Assembly: GCA_948567375.1 (NCBI GenBank)
Contig: OX419762.1
Location: 54,826,841-54,890,840, forward strand
Origin: Lunularia cruciata
Taxonomy: Eukaryota > Streptophyta > Marchantiopsida > Lunulariales > Lunulariaceae
Length of the DNA stretch: 64,000 bases
Direction of reading: 5' to 3'
Below the pieces are notes generated by a model. The model was not told where the DNA came from and ran no database searches. It worked only from the letters and a program-made list of their open reading frames with translations. The position numbers were made by a program, and so were the translations under genes. The number at the start of each line of letters is the position of its first letter. Positions within the stretch are counted from its first letter, which is position 1. Positions 1 to 10,516 of the stretch are shown piece by piece.

Positions 1-1
1 T

Positions 2-1033
2 TGGAGGTTCTTGAGGAGCCACACAAGTTGTTTTTCCTTCAATATGAAGGATTTGGGTGCTCTAAAAGGATCTGGTATACGGATTGAGCTGACTAGCAAT
101 ACACTAGTTTTCCGACATCCTTATCGATATAGTGAGATGGAGAGGACATTGATTCAAAGCCGGAGTAGTGACCTCTTTGAGATTGGTTTGGTGGAGATTT
201 CACATGGAGAGTATGCATCAGCAACAATGATACCAGCCAAGAAGGATATGCATGGCAACTACACAGATAGGTGGATGTGTGGAGATTACCATCCTATCAA
301 CTGATAGACCAAGGCTGATTGGTATGCCATGCCTACACCGGGGGAGATTTTTGATGCAATTGGGCATGCAAAGGTCTTCAATACTTTGGATCTTCAAGCG
401 GAATATCATCAATTGCCGATTAGGGAGGAAGATAAGTCCAAGACAACATTTTGGGCTATTGATCCTCATGGCAAGGATGTGTTATATCAGTGGAGGTTCT
501 TACCATTTGGGTTAAAGAACGCTCTTGTTGAGTTCCAAAGGGTCATGGATAGGATCCTAGCTGGATTGGATTTTGCTAAGTGCTATATTGATGACATTTT
601 GGTCTATAGCACTACTGTGGAGGAGCATGAGAGATAGTTGTTGGAGGTGTTTGAGAGGTTGAGATCTCATGGACTCAAATTACATCCTAGGAAGTGTAGG
701 TTCTTCCATGAGCAGGTTGAGTATTTGGGTCACATTATCTACCCGAGAGGACTTGGTGTTCAGCAAACCAAGGTGGAGGCAATTGCACGTATTCCTCGGC
801 CTACGGATGTGAGCAAAGTGCGAGCATTCCTTGGGTTGGCAAACTTCTATCGTCACTATGTTAGAGGATTTAGTGGCATTGCTAAGGCCTTGACGAAGCT
901 GACCAAGCTTACACAAGAGTGGTGTTGGGGAGATGAGCAAGAGAGAGCTTTTGTAGAGCTCAAGGAGAGGTTGACATCTGCTCCTATCTTGAGGAGACCG
1001 ATCAGTGGACGGCCTTTCTGTGTTTATTTTTAG
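2..1033 (+). pseudogene. Element A reverse transcriptase and start of RNase H
   Basis: One reading frame is open from the window edge apart from stops at 302-307 (TGA TAG) and 635-637 (TAG). It shows the classic RT blocks: LDLQAEYHQLPI near 388-423, LPFGLKNA near 503-526, and the catalytic YIDD at 584-595 followed by ILVYS. The connection region (FLGLANFYRHYV) follows, then the first RNase H block (PFCVYF) just before a stop at 1031. The remaining 110 bases before the integrase are far too few for an RNase H domain, so most of it has been deleted. The enzyme would copy the element RNA into cDNA in the virus-like particle. It cannot be functional as it stands. Confidence 0.9.
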
Positions 1034-1146
1034 AGGCTTTGGTGGTATCTCTCACAATGCATACAGGAGGAGTTATTGAGGTCACAGATTTAGAGAGTGA
1101 AGATATTGGTGCAGTTCAGTGACACATTCATGATGATGTCTTAGCG

Positions 1147-1710
1147 ATGGACTATCTTTGCACTGGTGTTGTGGGTGGCACAATTGGGGCCAAGGAGAGA
1201 GACCGTGTTCTACAGCAAGCCAGACGGTTTAGATTGGAGGGCAGACACCTTTTGCGTGTTTGGGAGGATGATAGAGTGCAAGTAGTACCACATCTAGCAC
1301 GGAGACCACAATTGGTCCGTCATGCTCATGAGGAGCTAGGACATTTTGGAGTAAAGCGTACATATAGCTTACTCCAGAGTCATTATTGGTGGCACGGTAT
1401 GCAGACCAATGTACAACAATTTGTTGCCAGATGTGTGGTTTGTGACCAAGTTAGAGCATCATTCAATGCTCCTATGCCATAGTTACACCCATTACCTATT
1501 ATGGGATTGGGTTACCGTTGGAGTTTGAACTTTGCTGGACCTTTACCGCTGACTGTGAGACATCATTGGTATGTTTTGGTGATGGTGGAGCACTTTTCCA
1601 AGTGGATTGAGTTGGTGGCAATTCTTGACAAGTCTAGTGAAGGGACAACTTACTTGTTCTTGGATTGAGTTCTTAGTCATTTTGGTGCACCAATTGAGTG
1701 ATCAGGGTAC
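1147..1710 (+). pseudogene. Element A integrase, N-terminal part
   Basis: The zinc-binding HHCC module is visible (HAHEELGH, then CVVCDQ) with YWWHGM between the His and Cys pairs, as in Ty3/gypsy integrases. The catalytic core begins with WSLNFAGPL. The first catalytic aspartate is replaced by asparagine at 1528-1530. The second aspartate lies at 1700-1702, just before the B1 insertion point. Stops occur at 1480-1482 and further on. The rest of the core continues at 9498 beyond B1. The reading frame is the same before and after the first stop, so the decay is mainly by substitutions. Confidence 0.88.
1707..1710. repeat. Target-site duplication GTAC, left of B1
   Basis: The four bases GTAC precede the B1 terminus and are repeated at 9498-9501 after the other terminus. 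Removing B1 with one copy restores the integrase frame of element A. Confidence 0.85.
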
Positions 1711-2377
1711 TGTGAGCCGGCCTGTCTTTCACTCAAGATGAACCTCTGATGGCTATTATGGTGTCGCACCATGGACTAAGAAAGCAAGGAACTCCAACTC
1801 CATCATACTCCTCCAAGGCTAACACTCCAAGACTCAAGACATTGCTCGCTAAAGAACTCAATGAGAGAGAGATAGTTGCAAATGAAAGGATGATGAGTAC
1901 CTCCTCACCCCTTGTTTATATACTTGTGAAATAGTTATGTACCAAAGTTACTAATGACCATAGTAACTCAAGTCAAAAAGTAGAAAGGAATATCCATTCA
2001 CATGGGCATATTCCCCTAAGCATGTGGTCTTATCTTGATCCAACCACTAAGTCAAGGATTCCTTCACATGGACTATCCTTGGACTAAAGAAGAATCCAAA
2101 ACAAAAAGGCTTGGGGGCCCAAGAGTTCTCAACTCTTTCCTCAAAGCCAAACACCCAAGAATAATACCAAGTCAACACACTAAAATCCAAAATAGTGGTG
2201 CTCATCTTTTCTACTTCCTCTAAAGTAAAGTCCTCTCTATCTTAGCTATGACTAACTTTAGCGAACCATGACTAATATAGAACCATCCTTTATCTCTATA
2301 TAAATAATATCCTTTAAGTACTTGTAATACCAAGCTAAATATCACAATACCACATACATGCACAAATGGGTGTTACA
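1711..2377 (-). repeat. B1 3' LTR
   Basis: On the plus strand it begins TGTGAGCCGG and ends GTGTTACA; in element sense it begins TGTAACACCC. It lies directly beside the polypurine tract. It lacks about 25 bases near 1970 that the partner LTR has; the gap falls between short CAAGT repeats. A TATA box (sense TATATAAA) lies at 1915-1922. Confidence 0.95.
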
Positions 2378-2388
2378 TTTACCCCCGG
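2378..2388 (-). other. B1 polypurine tract
   Basis: In sense orientation the bases CCGGGGGTAAA abut the 3' LTR start TGTAAC. This is the expected plus-strand primer site; the same bases lie at 51848-51858 in B5. Confidence 0.85.
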
Positions 2389-2425
2389 ACTAAGTTTTCA
2401 CTTTGTCCTCAAAGTGAAGGCTTCT

Positions 2426-5400
2426 CTACCTTCTCTGATACATCTTCAACTTATCATGGTTAATCCTATCAAAGTGTCTTCCTCCCAACTCCTTGAGATC
2501 ATAGGTGTAATTGCCCCACACCTTCTCCACTATGAAAGGTCCAAAGTACTTAGGCAAAAACTTCTTTTGCACTCTCTTGAATTGAATGGAATCAAACAAC
2601 ATTACCCAATCACCTTCTTTGAAAGTCTCCACCTTCTTCTTGCCTTGCCTCTTGTCAAAGCTCTCCTTTTTTTTCCTTTGGGCTTGCTCCACTTGAACCA
2701 TAGCAACTGCTCTTGCCTCTTCCAACTCCATGAGTTGATCCTTCCTTGACTTCTCTGCATCACCTCACTTGTGCTTTCTTCAATCTCCTATGAATGCTTT
2801 GGAAGGTAGGAAGATCAAACTGAATAGGTAAGGTAGACTCAATACCATACACCAATTGAAATGGAGAATATCCAGTGGAAGTCTTCATGGTTGTCCTATA
2901 TTCCCACAAAACTGCATGAATCCTCTTGTCCCAATGATGTTTAACCCCCTCCATTTCTACATCTTTGGCCAACATCATGCACAAGGTCTGATTGGTTCTC
3001 TGCCAAGCCATTGGAATTTGGCTTATAGGTTGTAGTTACTCTATATGTGTTAGAGAAATGTCGTAGCATGGCTGTAGTAATGCTTCCTGTAAACTCTCCT
3101 CCTCTATAAGAAACCAACTCCAAAGGGCATCCACCAAACCTAGTGATAATGCGTTCATAAAGAAATCTACCCACATCATCTTCATTCTTGTCCCTCAATG
3201 GTCTAGCCTCAACCCACTTGGTAAGGTTATTAGTAACTACCACAATGTACCGATTGTTCCTCGGGGTTCTATTGAGAGGACCTACAAAATCAATTCCCCA
3301 CTTCTCAAAAGGTCCTAGCAATGGAATTGATCTAAGTGGTGGAGTGGATGTAGACTTTCTAGCAAAAGCTTGACAAACATGACAAGTTTTGCAATAATCA
3401 AGACAATCCTTGAAAATCCCTCTCCAATGGTAACCTGCATTTAGAATCTTGAAAGCAGTCACCTTTCCTGCAAAGTGTCCTCCACATACTAAACCTTCAT
3501 GAAATTCCTTTATGAGTAGGATAGACTCTTCCTTACCCACTGCTCTTCGAAGTAGAACATTAGCTCCTTGGTGAAAGAGAATATCCTCCACCATTGTGTA
3601 AGGTCTAGATCTTGCTGCAAGGGCCTTCCTCTCCCTAGCATGCATCCTTTCTGGATAGTTACCTCTTGTCACAAAATCCACAATCTCGTTGTACTCCATT
3701 GGAACCTCTTGAGTGACTGAGATTGTCATGAGCTCCTCATCCGAGAAGGAGTCATCCACTGGCTCATCTCCATCATGATCATAGGCTCTAGATAACAAAT
3801 CAGCATTTGCATGTTTCTTTCCCGGCCTATCCTCAATGGTGTAGTCATACTCAGACAAGAGTATCATCCACCTTGCTAGCCTCCCTTCAACATTAGGCTT
3901 GTTGAAGATGTACTTCAAAGCCTTGTGATCCGTGACAATGGTGGCTTTCCCTCCAATCAAGTAGTATCTAAAGTTCTTGAGACCAAAGATCACTACCAAC
4001 CCTTCTCTCTCCATGACAAAGTAGTTCTTCCTGCTGAAACCATCTGTCTACTAGCATAAGCTATTGGGTGATCATGCCCATCTTGGTCTAATTGACTAAG
4101 AGTGCATCCTATAGCTACATTAGAAGCATCAGTGTGGAGGATGAAAGGCTTACTCCAATCAGGTTTAGCAAGAATTGGAGCTACAACAAGGGATTGCTTG
4201 AGCTCCTCAAAAGCTTTGAGAGCCTCCTTGTCCTCCAAAATCACCATGTAATCTACACCCTTCTTCATGTAGATGGTCAATGCATAAGCCTTGTTGGAAA
4301 ATGAGAAGATGAATCTCCTATAGTATTCTACCATCCCCAAGAATTGGCATAACTTTGTCAAGCTTGAAGGGAATGGAAGGTCTAAGATTTTCCTCACCTT
4401 CTCAGGATCAACTGTATTCTATCCTTGGAGATGATGTGCCCCAAAAGTAGACCTTCTTCACATCCAAAAATGCAGTTCTCTGGGTTGAGTGATGCATTTG
4501 CCTCATCCAAGCGTTGCAAGACTTTGATTAGGTGCTCAAAGTGCTCTTGCTTGCTTCCATAGACAGAAAAGTCATCAATGAAGTCTCTCACAAATTTCCC
4601 AATGAAAGGTTCAAATACCTTGTTCATGAACCGTTGGAATGTGGCTGGAGCATTGCAAAGCCCAAAAGGCATGACCTTGAAAGCGTAAGTTCCCCAAAGT
4701 GTGGTGAATGTGGTGAGTTGTTGATGCTCTGGTGCAATCTTGATTTGGTTATATCCACTATAACCATCTCCAAAACTGTACCTCTCATGACCTGCAACCT
4801 CCTCCAAGATCTCATCAATGAATGGCAATGGGTAGTAGTCCTTCTTGGTAATAGCATTGAGCTTCTTGTAATCCACACATACCCGAAGCTTGCCATTCTT
4901 TTTCTTCACAATGACAATCGGAGAAACCCATTCTGAATTCTCTACCTCAAAGATAAATCCAGCTTCCTTGAGCTTATCAATCTCCTCCTTCACAACCAAA
5001 GATATTGGTGGGCTAATGCGACGTTACTTTTGGCAGATTGGTCTTGCATGTGACTCCACCTCTTTCTTGTGCTCCTCCAAGGTGACTTCCTTCAAATCCT
5101 TGTAACTAAAAGCAAACACATGGATGAATTTGCGGAAAATCTCCTCAAATCTCACCTTCTCCTCCTTGGTAACATTCGGGCCATACTTGAGGGTAGATAA
5201 CCTTCTCTCTACCTCCTCAAGTGTCAATGGTGATTTTTCTGGGTCCTTCAAAACCTTTGGCTTAGGTGCACAATCCATAGCACACAAAGGATACACATCT
5301 GAATCAGATTCAGATTCATCCTCCTCCATGGAAGTCTCCTCTTCCATGCTTGTGTCCACACTTGAAGCTCCTTCTTCAGAATTTGATTCCCAATAATCAA

Positions 5401-5889
5401 AAGATGGTGTATCTGAATGTGAAATGTTGGTGGTGTTAGTCACAGGAACTTTGATTCTATGGTTTGATGGCCCAATCCTCAAGTACCCTTTGTGCCATCG
5501 ATCAATTGTGCGTGCTGCTCTCAACCATGGCCTCCCAAGAAGTAAGTCATAGCTTGAATCCTTCAAGACTTGGAAGGTCATGAGATTTTGAACTCCCATA
5601 ACTGAAACTACCACTTTATCCATCACTCCTACTGGTTGAACTTGTTGCTTGTTTGCCATGCTCACCACAAATGTTGAAGGTCTTGAGGGTATCATACCAA
5701 CTTCTTCTTCATCAACCTTTCTGACATGGCATTTATTGCTGATCCTCCATCAACCAATGCATCCTTGATGTTGTGACCATTCACTCTCACATCAATCTTG
5801 GAGGCATATTCACAAGCCTCCCATGGTGCTGGCTTGGCATCCACCACCCCCATTTATATTGGAACTTTTGCTTTCTTCTTCCTCTTGCT
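2426..5889 (-). pseudogene. B1 pol: protease, RT, RNase H, integrase
   Basis: From high to low coordinates the parts are as follows. An aspartic protease centres on ALVDGGSA-type residues near 5730-5760 and continues into an LLLGRPWL block near 5540. An acidic Asp/Glu/Ser-rich linker lies near 5300. RT shows MPFGLCNAPATFQ and the catalytic FIDD at 4571-4582. RNase H has TDASNVAIGC near 4100. Integrase has the HHCC module near 3370-3480, the core WGIDFVGPL near 3290, and a C-terminal GPF-type module (KYFGPF near 2550). The second catalytic aspartate of integrase is a tyrosine (3106-3108), whereas B2 keeps aspartate there. Several frames are used, so there are multiple frameshifts. No chromodomain follows the GPF module. 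The final stop is 38 bases before the polypurine tract. Confidence 0.92.
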
Positions 5890-7257
5890 CCTTGTAGGAC
5901 TCAAACCACCTCAAAGCTCCTTTCTCAAGGTAGGTTTCAAAGCAATTAATTGGCCCACTATGATGTTAGCCTTGTGACTACCAACATCCTCCAACACATT
6001 GTAGTTCCATTGTTGCTTTGAGATCAAGAAGTCCTCCATCCCCAACTTCTTCCTTGGAGTCTTTGTTGTTGATGGTGTTGAGGTGCGAGTACTCCTAGTA
6101 GACATAGGAGTATCCTTGCTTGGAGTGAATCCTTGAGAAGAGTGAACATCCTCTGCAAAACAAATTCTCTTCTTCTCTTGTGCCAAAAGCTCCAAATTAA
6201 GACCCTTGGAGTTTGAGCACTCTCCATTCTCATACTTGCTCTCAATCACATCTATGGATGCTATCTCCTTACCTTTGTTGGGATTAGGAGCCACTTGGGT
6301 TTCACAACCTCCCTCTTTCCCTCTATTTGCTCCCTCATAACTCTTCCTTCCTCCATGGTAAGTGGAATTTGTGCAATTCCTTTGGATATGGCCTCTTACT
6401 CCACAACCAAAATAATTTCTATCATTGAAATTGTTGGCTGGTTGGCCTCCTCTATATGGATAGTTTCCATAACTCCTAGGCCCTCTCCCTACATTCTGAT
6501 CCACCTCTCTCTTCTCCCATAGTTGCACCACATTGATCTTGAGATCCGCAAGTTGTTCTGTGATGGTTTGAAGTGGATCTTTTGGTGGAGGTGCAAGAAC
6601 TGGAGCAACCACTACTTGTGGTGCAACCCTTGCCACCAAAGTATCAGAAGTTCCACCATGCTTGTAGTCTTGAGGAGGATGCACAACCTCCTTCACTACC
6701 AAATCACTCTCATCCCCTTCCAAACTCTCCTCCATACGAATTGCGATCTTGATAGCTTCAACCTTGGAAGAAGGTTTCTCATATCTCAACTTGCTTCTAA
6801 TTTGTGGTCTCAACCCTCCCACAAATTTCTTGGTGAGCATGGCCCCTATGCCAATCATTGTAGTCTCTACATCATCCCCACCCTTCCTCAACACTATGCA
6901 AAATCTGGACTCTAACTTTTCCACTCTTTCCACATAGACTCTCACTTTCTCTCCTTCTACTTGCTTGAGAAATGTAACCTCACTCATCAATCTCTCATAA
7001 CTCTCATCAGGAAGAAAGTTCTCAATGAGTGCTGAAGTCAAAGTCTCCCAAGACTCCTCTTCCTCATCTCTCCTCTCTCTCTTTTAGTATTCTGACTCAT
7101 ACCATGTAAGTGCTGCATCCTCAAAGAAATTTGGTAATAATGAGGCCCACTCATTCTTCCTCCTCTTATTGTTTCCTATGCAAGCTCTCTTGAAGTCTCT
7201 CACAAAGGCCTCCACATCTTCTCCATCCTTGCCAAAGAAAATCGGAAGTTTCCCCAT
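5890..7257 (-). pseudogene. B1 gag
   Basis: The ATG at 7255-7257 opens MGKLPVFFG, identical in B2 and B5. A retrotransposon gag domain follows (WASLLPNFFEDAALTWYE-like, then ENFLPDESYERLMSE). An in-frame TAA near 7084 stands where B2 encodes Gln. Further on is a zinc knuckle whose first cysteine is now tyrosine (FGCGVRGHIQRNC). A Ser/Thr-rich stretch with TPSTTKTPRK-type residues follows. In B2 the frame runs from here straight into protease, so gag and pol were probably one polyprotein; the boundary given is approximate. The product would form the particle and bind RNA. Confidence 0.88.
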
Positions 7258-7487
7258 CTTAACCTCTCACTATCTTTCTTTCTCTCAATTTTTTCTCTTT
7301 TCTTTTCTCTCACTCTATTACTAATAGAGTATATACATAACTAACACCATCTGAGAATAATCCACTCTAGGGAACACAAAAGGTTCAGGTTGCTCCAAGA
7401 TTTCTATAGCAACATCAAATCCTAGAGTGCATATTAATCTAACTCTCATGGATAGTTTATCCATAAGTTGAAAGATTATCTCCATCA

Positions 7488-7952
7488 CTAATCTTGAGAG
7501 CTAGCTGATGAAGATGGTAGTATTTCTGTAGCCGTACTAAGACTCTCTCCAAGATCCTTCACCAAAGTCTCCAAAATTGCTTTTACTCCACTACACTCAT
7601 GTCCTTTTGGAAGTACATCCACTCCACAAACCTCACACAACTCCTTGGTCTTAGATCTCCTCCCTCCTAATCTTGGTGAAGAAGGTCCAACATGCAAACC
7701 CAAGTCAAGTAAGCCTCTCCTTTCCCTCAATCCCTTGTTCTCAAAAGTCAATGGACATGAACTTGCCTTATGTCCCTTCTCTCTACATAGAAAGCACTTA
7801 GACTCACTCTTTCCTCCAAGTTTTTGGATATTCTCAACACTCTCTTCAAATTCTATTGTAAACTCTCTTTTCCTCAAATCCACCCCTAAAATCACCTCAA
7901 ACCCTTGGGGAACCTTGCATAATCTCAATTTCCACTCTTGATGACCCTCCAT
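7488..7952 (-). CDS. B1 ORF1, small zinc-finger protein upstream of gag
   Basis: This is an intact 154-codon ORF starting at ATG (MEGHQEWK) between the 5' LTR and gag. It contains a CCHC knuckle (C53, C56, H61, C66; spacing C-x2-C-x4-H-x4-C) and a second Cys/His cluster (C106, C109, H118, C120). The C-terminal tail is rich in Ser/Thr. The same ORF lies in B2 (157 codons, intact) and B5 (broken). The residues before the knuckle (GVDLRKREFTIEF) faintly recall the RNA-binding segment before zinc knuckles in plant DUF4283-type proteins; I cannot confirm that. Ogre-type elements are known to carry an extra ORF before gag. Its function is unknown; nucleic-acid binding is an inference from the zinc knuckle. 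Confidence 0.65.
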   Translation of the reverse strand: MEGHQEWKLRLCKVPQGFEVILGVDLRKREFTIEFEESVENIQKLGGKSESKCFLCREKGHKASSCPLTFENKGLRERRGLLDLGLHVGPSSPRLGGRRSKTKELCEVCGVDVLPKGHECSGVKAILETLVKDLGESLSTATEILPSSSASSQD

Positions 7953-8782
7953 GTTCCCAAGATGAATCTAAACACTCAAACATGCTTTTTGTTGATCTCA
8001 AACTCCTCATGCATGAGATCTCCACTTTGCAGAATTGACCCTTCCTCACAATGTCACTCAAATCTGCCAAGTAGTATGTTACAATCCTCTGAAATTTTGC
8101 ACACTTGATCACAACTCTAGGCCGTCACTCCCTGCAAAATTTCAAGTCTTTTCATCAAAACATTTGGCCTAGACACATTTCTATTCAGCACACATATTTC
8201 AGATTTGGTCTCAAAACCACCCCCCTCACTTCAAAAACTCATAACTCCGCACTTCTCTAATTTTTGTGGCAGCAAGTAGGATACAATGCACTGAATTTTC
8301 TTGGAAATCTTTAGGAAAATTCACTGAAAATTCAAGAAATGGTAGACTCCGTACAATTTTCTAGAGAGCATGCAGTTGCCCTATGCAAGAGCACTTTACC
8401 CTATCAACTTTCAAAACTTCTAGCTCAATGCGCATAGTAGCTCTCAAAAGAATTTCAAGTGTGCTAACTGAAAGATAACCCAAGCTATCATGTGTAGAAA
8501 TTTCAAGTCCAGATCTCAAACTTGAGATTTTGCCCAAAATCACCTTAATCCCCAAAATTTGCAATCCACCTCACACAATCTCTCCAATTCCTCTCATGTG
8601 TACAAGATGTACAAAATCACCTCAAAGACATCATAATGAACTACAGGGTATACAAATGGATCTTGGTTCTCTAACATAAGTTCAGCCCTCTCCTCTCCTA
8701 ATGTTCTCTCCAAGTGAGCTCTCATAGCCTCCTTCTGCCTAATGTAGAATTGAACACTGAACATTATCTTGCCTTCTAGAGA
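7953..8782 (-). other. B1 untranslated leader with a 56-codon ORF
   Basis: This non-coding leader lies between primer site and ORF1. One small ORF begins at ATG 8764 and ends at 8594, about 20 bases downstream of the primer site (MF.VQFYIRQKEAMRAHLER at its start). The same ORF has the same length in B2 (21128 to 20958) and is shorter in B5. Because the copies are nearly identical in DNA, conservation alone does not show that it is translated. Confidence 0.4.
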
Positions 8783-8801
8783 GGTCCCGGCAACGGAACC
8801 A
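8783..8801 (-). other. B1 primer-binding site, tRNA-Asp-like
   Basis: In sense orientation TGGTTCCGTTGCCGGGACC begins 4 bases after the 5' LTR. It resembles the site used by Athila/Tat/Ogre-type elements, which pairs with the 3' end of tRNA-Asp. The match is imperfect at the third to fifth bases and near the end. Confidence 0.75.
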
Positions 8802-8805
8802 AAAA

Positions 8806-9497
8806 TGTGAGCCGGCATGTCTCTCACTCAGGATGAACCTCTGATGGCTATTATGGTGTCGCACCATGGACTAAGAAAGCAAGGAACCCCAACTCCATCA
8901 TACTCCTCCAAGGCTAACACTCCAAGACTCAAGACATTGCTCACTAGAGAACTCAATGAGAAAGAGATAGTTGCAAATGAAAGGATGATGAAAACCTCCT
9001 CACCCCTTGTTTATATACTTGTGAAATAGTTACGTACCAAAGTTACTAATGACCGTAGTAACTCAAGTTACTAGACTAAAAGTCAAGTAAAGTCAAAAAG
9101 TAGAAAGGAATATCCATTCACATGGGCATATTCCCCTAATCATGTGGTCTTATCTTGACCCAACCACTAAGTCAAGGATTCCTTCACATGGGCTATCCTT
9201 GGACTAAAGAAGAATCCAAAACAAAAAGGCTTGGGGGCCCAAGAGTTCTCAACTCTTTCCTCAAAGCCAAACACCCAAGAATAATACCAAGTCAACACAC
9301 TAAAATCCAAAATAGTGGTGCTCATCTTTTCTACTTCCTCTAAAGTAAAGTCCCCTCTATCTTAGCTATGACTAACTTTAGCTAACCATGACTAATATAG
9401 AACCATCCTTTATCTCTATATAAATAATATCCTTTAAGTACTTGTAATACCAAGCTAAATATCACAATACCACACACATGCACAAATGGGTGTTACT
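8806..9497 (-). repeat. B1 5' LTR
   Basis: It is 692 bp, the same length as both B5 LTRs. The plus-strand start is TGTGAGCCGG; the last base has changed from A to T. The TATA box (sense TATATAAA) lies at 9010-9017, placing transcription start about two thirds of the way into the LTR. GTAC follows at 9498-9501. Confidence 0.95.
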
Positions 9498-10122
9498 GTA
9501 CAGAGTTCTTGGGAGAGTTTCAGGTCTTGTGTGACAAGGCTTTGATTGATCATTGTACTACATCCCGAGATCACCCTGAGGCAGATGGCTTAGCAGAGAG
9601 AGGGGTTTAGAGAGTGAAGAGAGGATTGCAAAAGTATGGTTTGCAAAGAGGCCACTTAGGAGATTGGGATCTCTAGTTACCTTGGTTGGTCATGGGCTAT
9701 CCGTTCAGCCGGCAAACCTCCTTAGCATCCTTCTCTCCATACTTTCTACTCTATGGACAAGATCCAGATTAACTTGCAGCCATTTGTCGAGATGCTACTG
9801 TAGTTTTGCACTTGGATGACCCCAATGTATGGATAAGCGCATGTTCTCAACGGGTAGAGATCTTTTGGAGAGTGATGCCGATGGCATTTGAGAACTTGGC
9901 AATTGCTCAGCATAGAGATACTTTACACTATGTTACCATTTGAGGGGGAGGTTATAGACCCTCAATCGGTCAATTTCATCCAGCCAACTATGTATATCTA
10001 CTATAGATAACACCGATAACACTTGATGTTTTGACAAGCTGCACTATCTTGAGAGTGCGTGAGGTTTTGCCATTTGGAGTCCTTGTGTTGGAAGGACGTG
10101 ATGGTGTGCTTGGAAGGATCAT
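9498..10122 (+). pseudogene. Element A integrase, C-terminal part
   Basis: This continues the integrase after B1: TEFLGEF, then the catalytic glutamate in HPEADGLAER (GAG at 9596-9598). Stops follow at once (for example after ERGV). Downstream, residues like FHPANYVYL and ILRVREVLPFGVLVLEGRDG form the small beta-barrel region that ends many Ty3/gypsy integrases. A frameshift near 10100 separates this from the PHD frame. Confidence 0.82.
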
Positions 10123-10347
10123 GTGCGCAATTGTGTGCCATGCCACCTCCCAAACATTGATGGTATTATGGACCCAAGCTTGGCCCTTGTACGTGCAGGC
10201 TTGAGGTGTATGTTATGTGGCTCTTTTGGTGGAGCTGCTACTATGTTAGTGTGTGATAGTTGTTCAAGAGGATGGCATATGGCATGTATGACTCCTCCTC
10301 TCATGGTGGTTCCTCAGGGACAGTGGTTATGTCCTAGATGTATTTGA
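10123..10347 (+). pseudogene. PHD finger at the C-terminus of element A pol
   Basis: This is the last segment of pol, in a frame ending TGA at 10345-10347. It contains a complete PHD-type zinc finger at 10207-10341 with spacing C-x2-C-x11-C-x2-C-x4-H-x2-C-x14-C-x2-C and the diagnostic Trp two residues before the seventh ligand (WLCPRC). The stretch GWHMACMTPPL is characteristic of PHD fingers. An upstream CVPCH motif may add another metal site. PHD fingers read histone H3 tails, so a role in choosing the insertion site, like the chromodomain of chromoviruses, is plausible but inferred. There is no ATG at its start; it belongs to the upstream polyprotein and is separated from it by a frameshift. 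Confidence 0.82.
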
Positions 10348-10504
10348 CCTATAGCTAGTTCATTCTTTATATGGTATAGATTGCAGATAGGTGACTAACG
10401 ATGGGGCTCCATAGCACCCGGCCTCTTGATCTTTGCCCATTATAGGGTATACCATATACTTAGAATAGATGGGTATCTGGAGTTAGAGGGACCTAACCGC
10501 TAGC
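10348..10504 (+). other. Element A 3' untranslated segment
   Basis: This short stretch runs between the end of the PHD frame and the polypurine tract. No coding signal is seen. Confidence 0.6.
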
Positions 10505-10516
10505 AAGGGGGGCAAT
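10505..10516 (+). other. Element A polypurine tract
   Basis: AAGGGGGGCAAT directly precedes the LTR start TGTGGCAC. Confidence 0.75.

Larger units (their letters stand above)
1711..9497 (-). mobile_element. Full-length Ty3/gypsy element B1, nested in element A
   Basis: The element is bounded by two LTRs (667 and 692 bp) and a 4-bp duplication. In sense orientation (minus strand) the order is 5' LTR, tRNA-Asp-like primer site, leader with a small ORF, ORF1 with a zinc knuckle, gag, protease, RT, RNase H, integrase, polypurine tract, 3' LTR. A hand comparison of the LTRs gives about 18 substitutions in 667 shared bases (roughly 2.7 percent) plus one 25-base deletion, so insertion is not recent. 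Gag and pol carry stops and frameshifts. A tRNA-Asp-type primer site with no chromodomain is typical of plant Athila/Tat/Ogre-type lineages; this placement is inference. Confidence 0.93.

Noticed and set aside
1749..2223. Open frames of about 60 codons on the strand opposite to the B LTR (also at 8817, 9155, 21208, 24034, 41260, 41574, 52013, 52327)
   Set aside because: They recur only because the LTR copies are nearly identical in DNA. They run antisense to the element, and no motif is seen.
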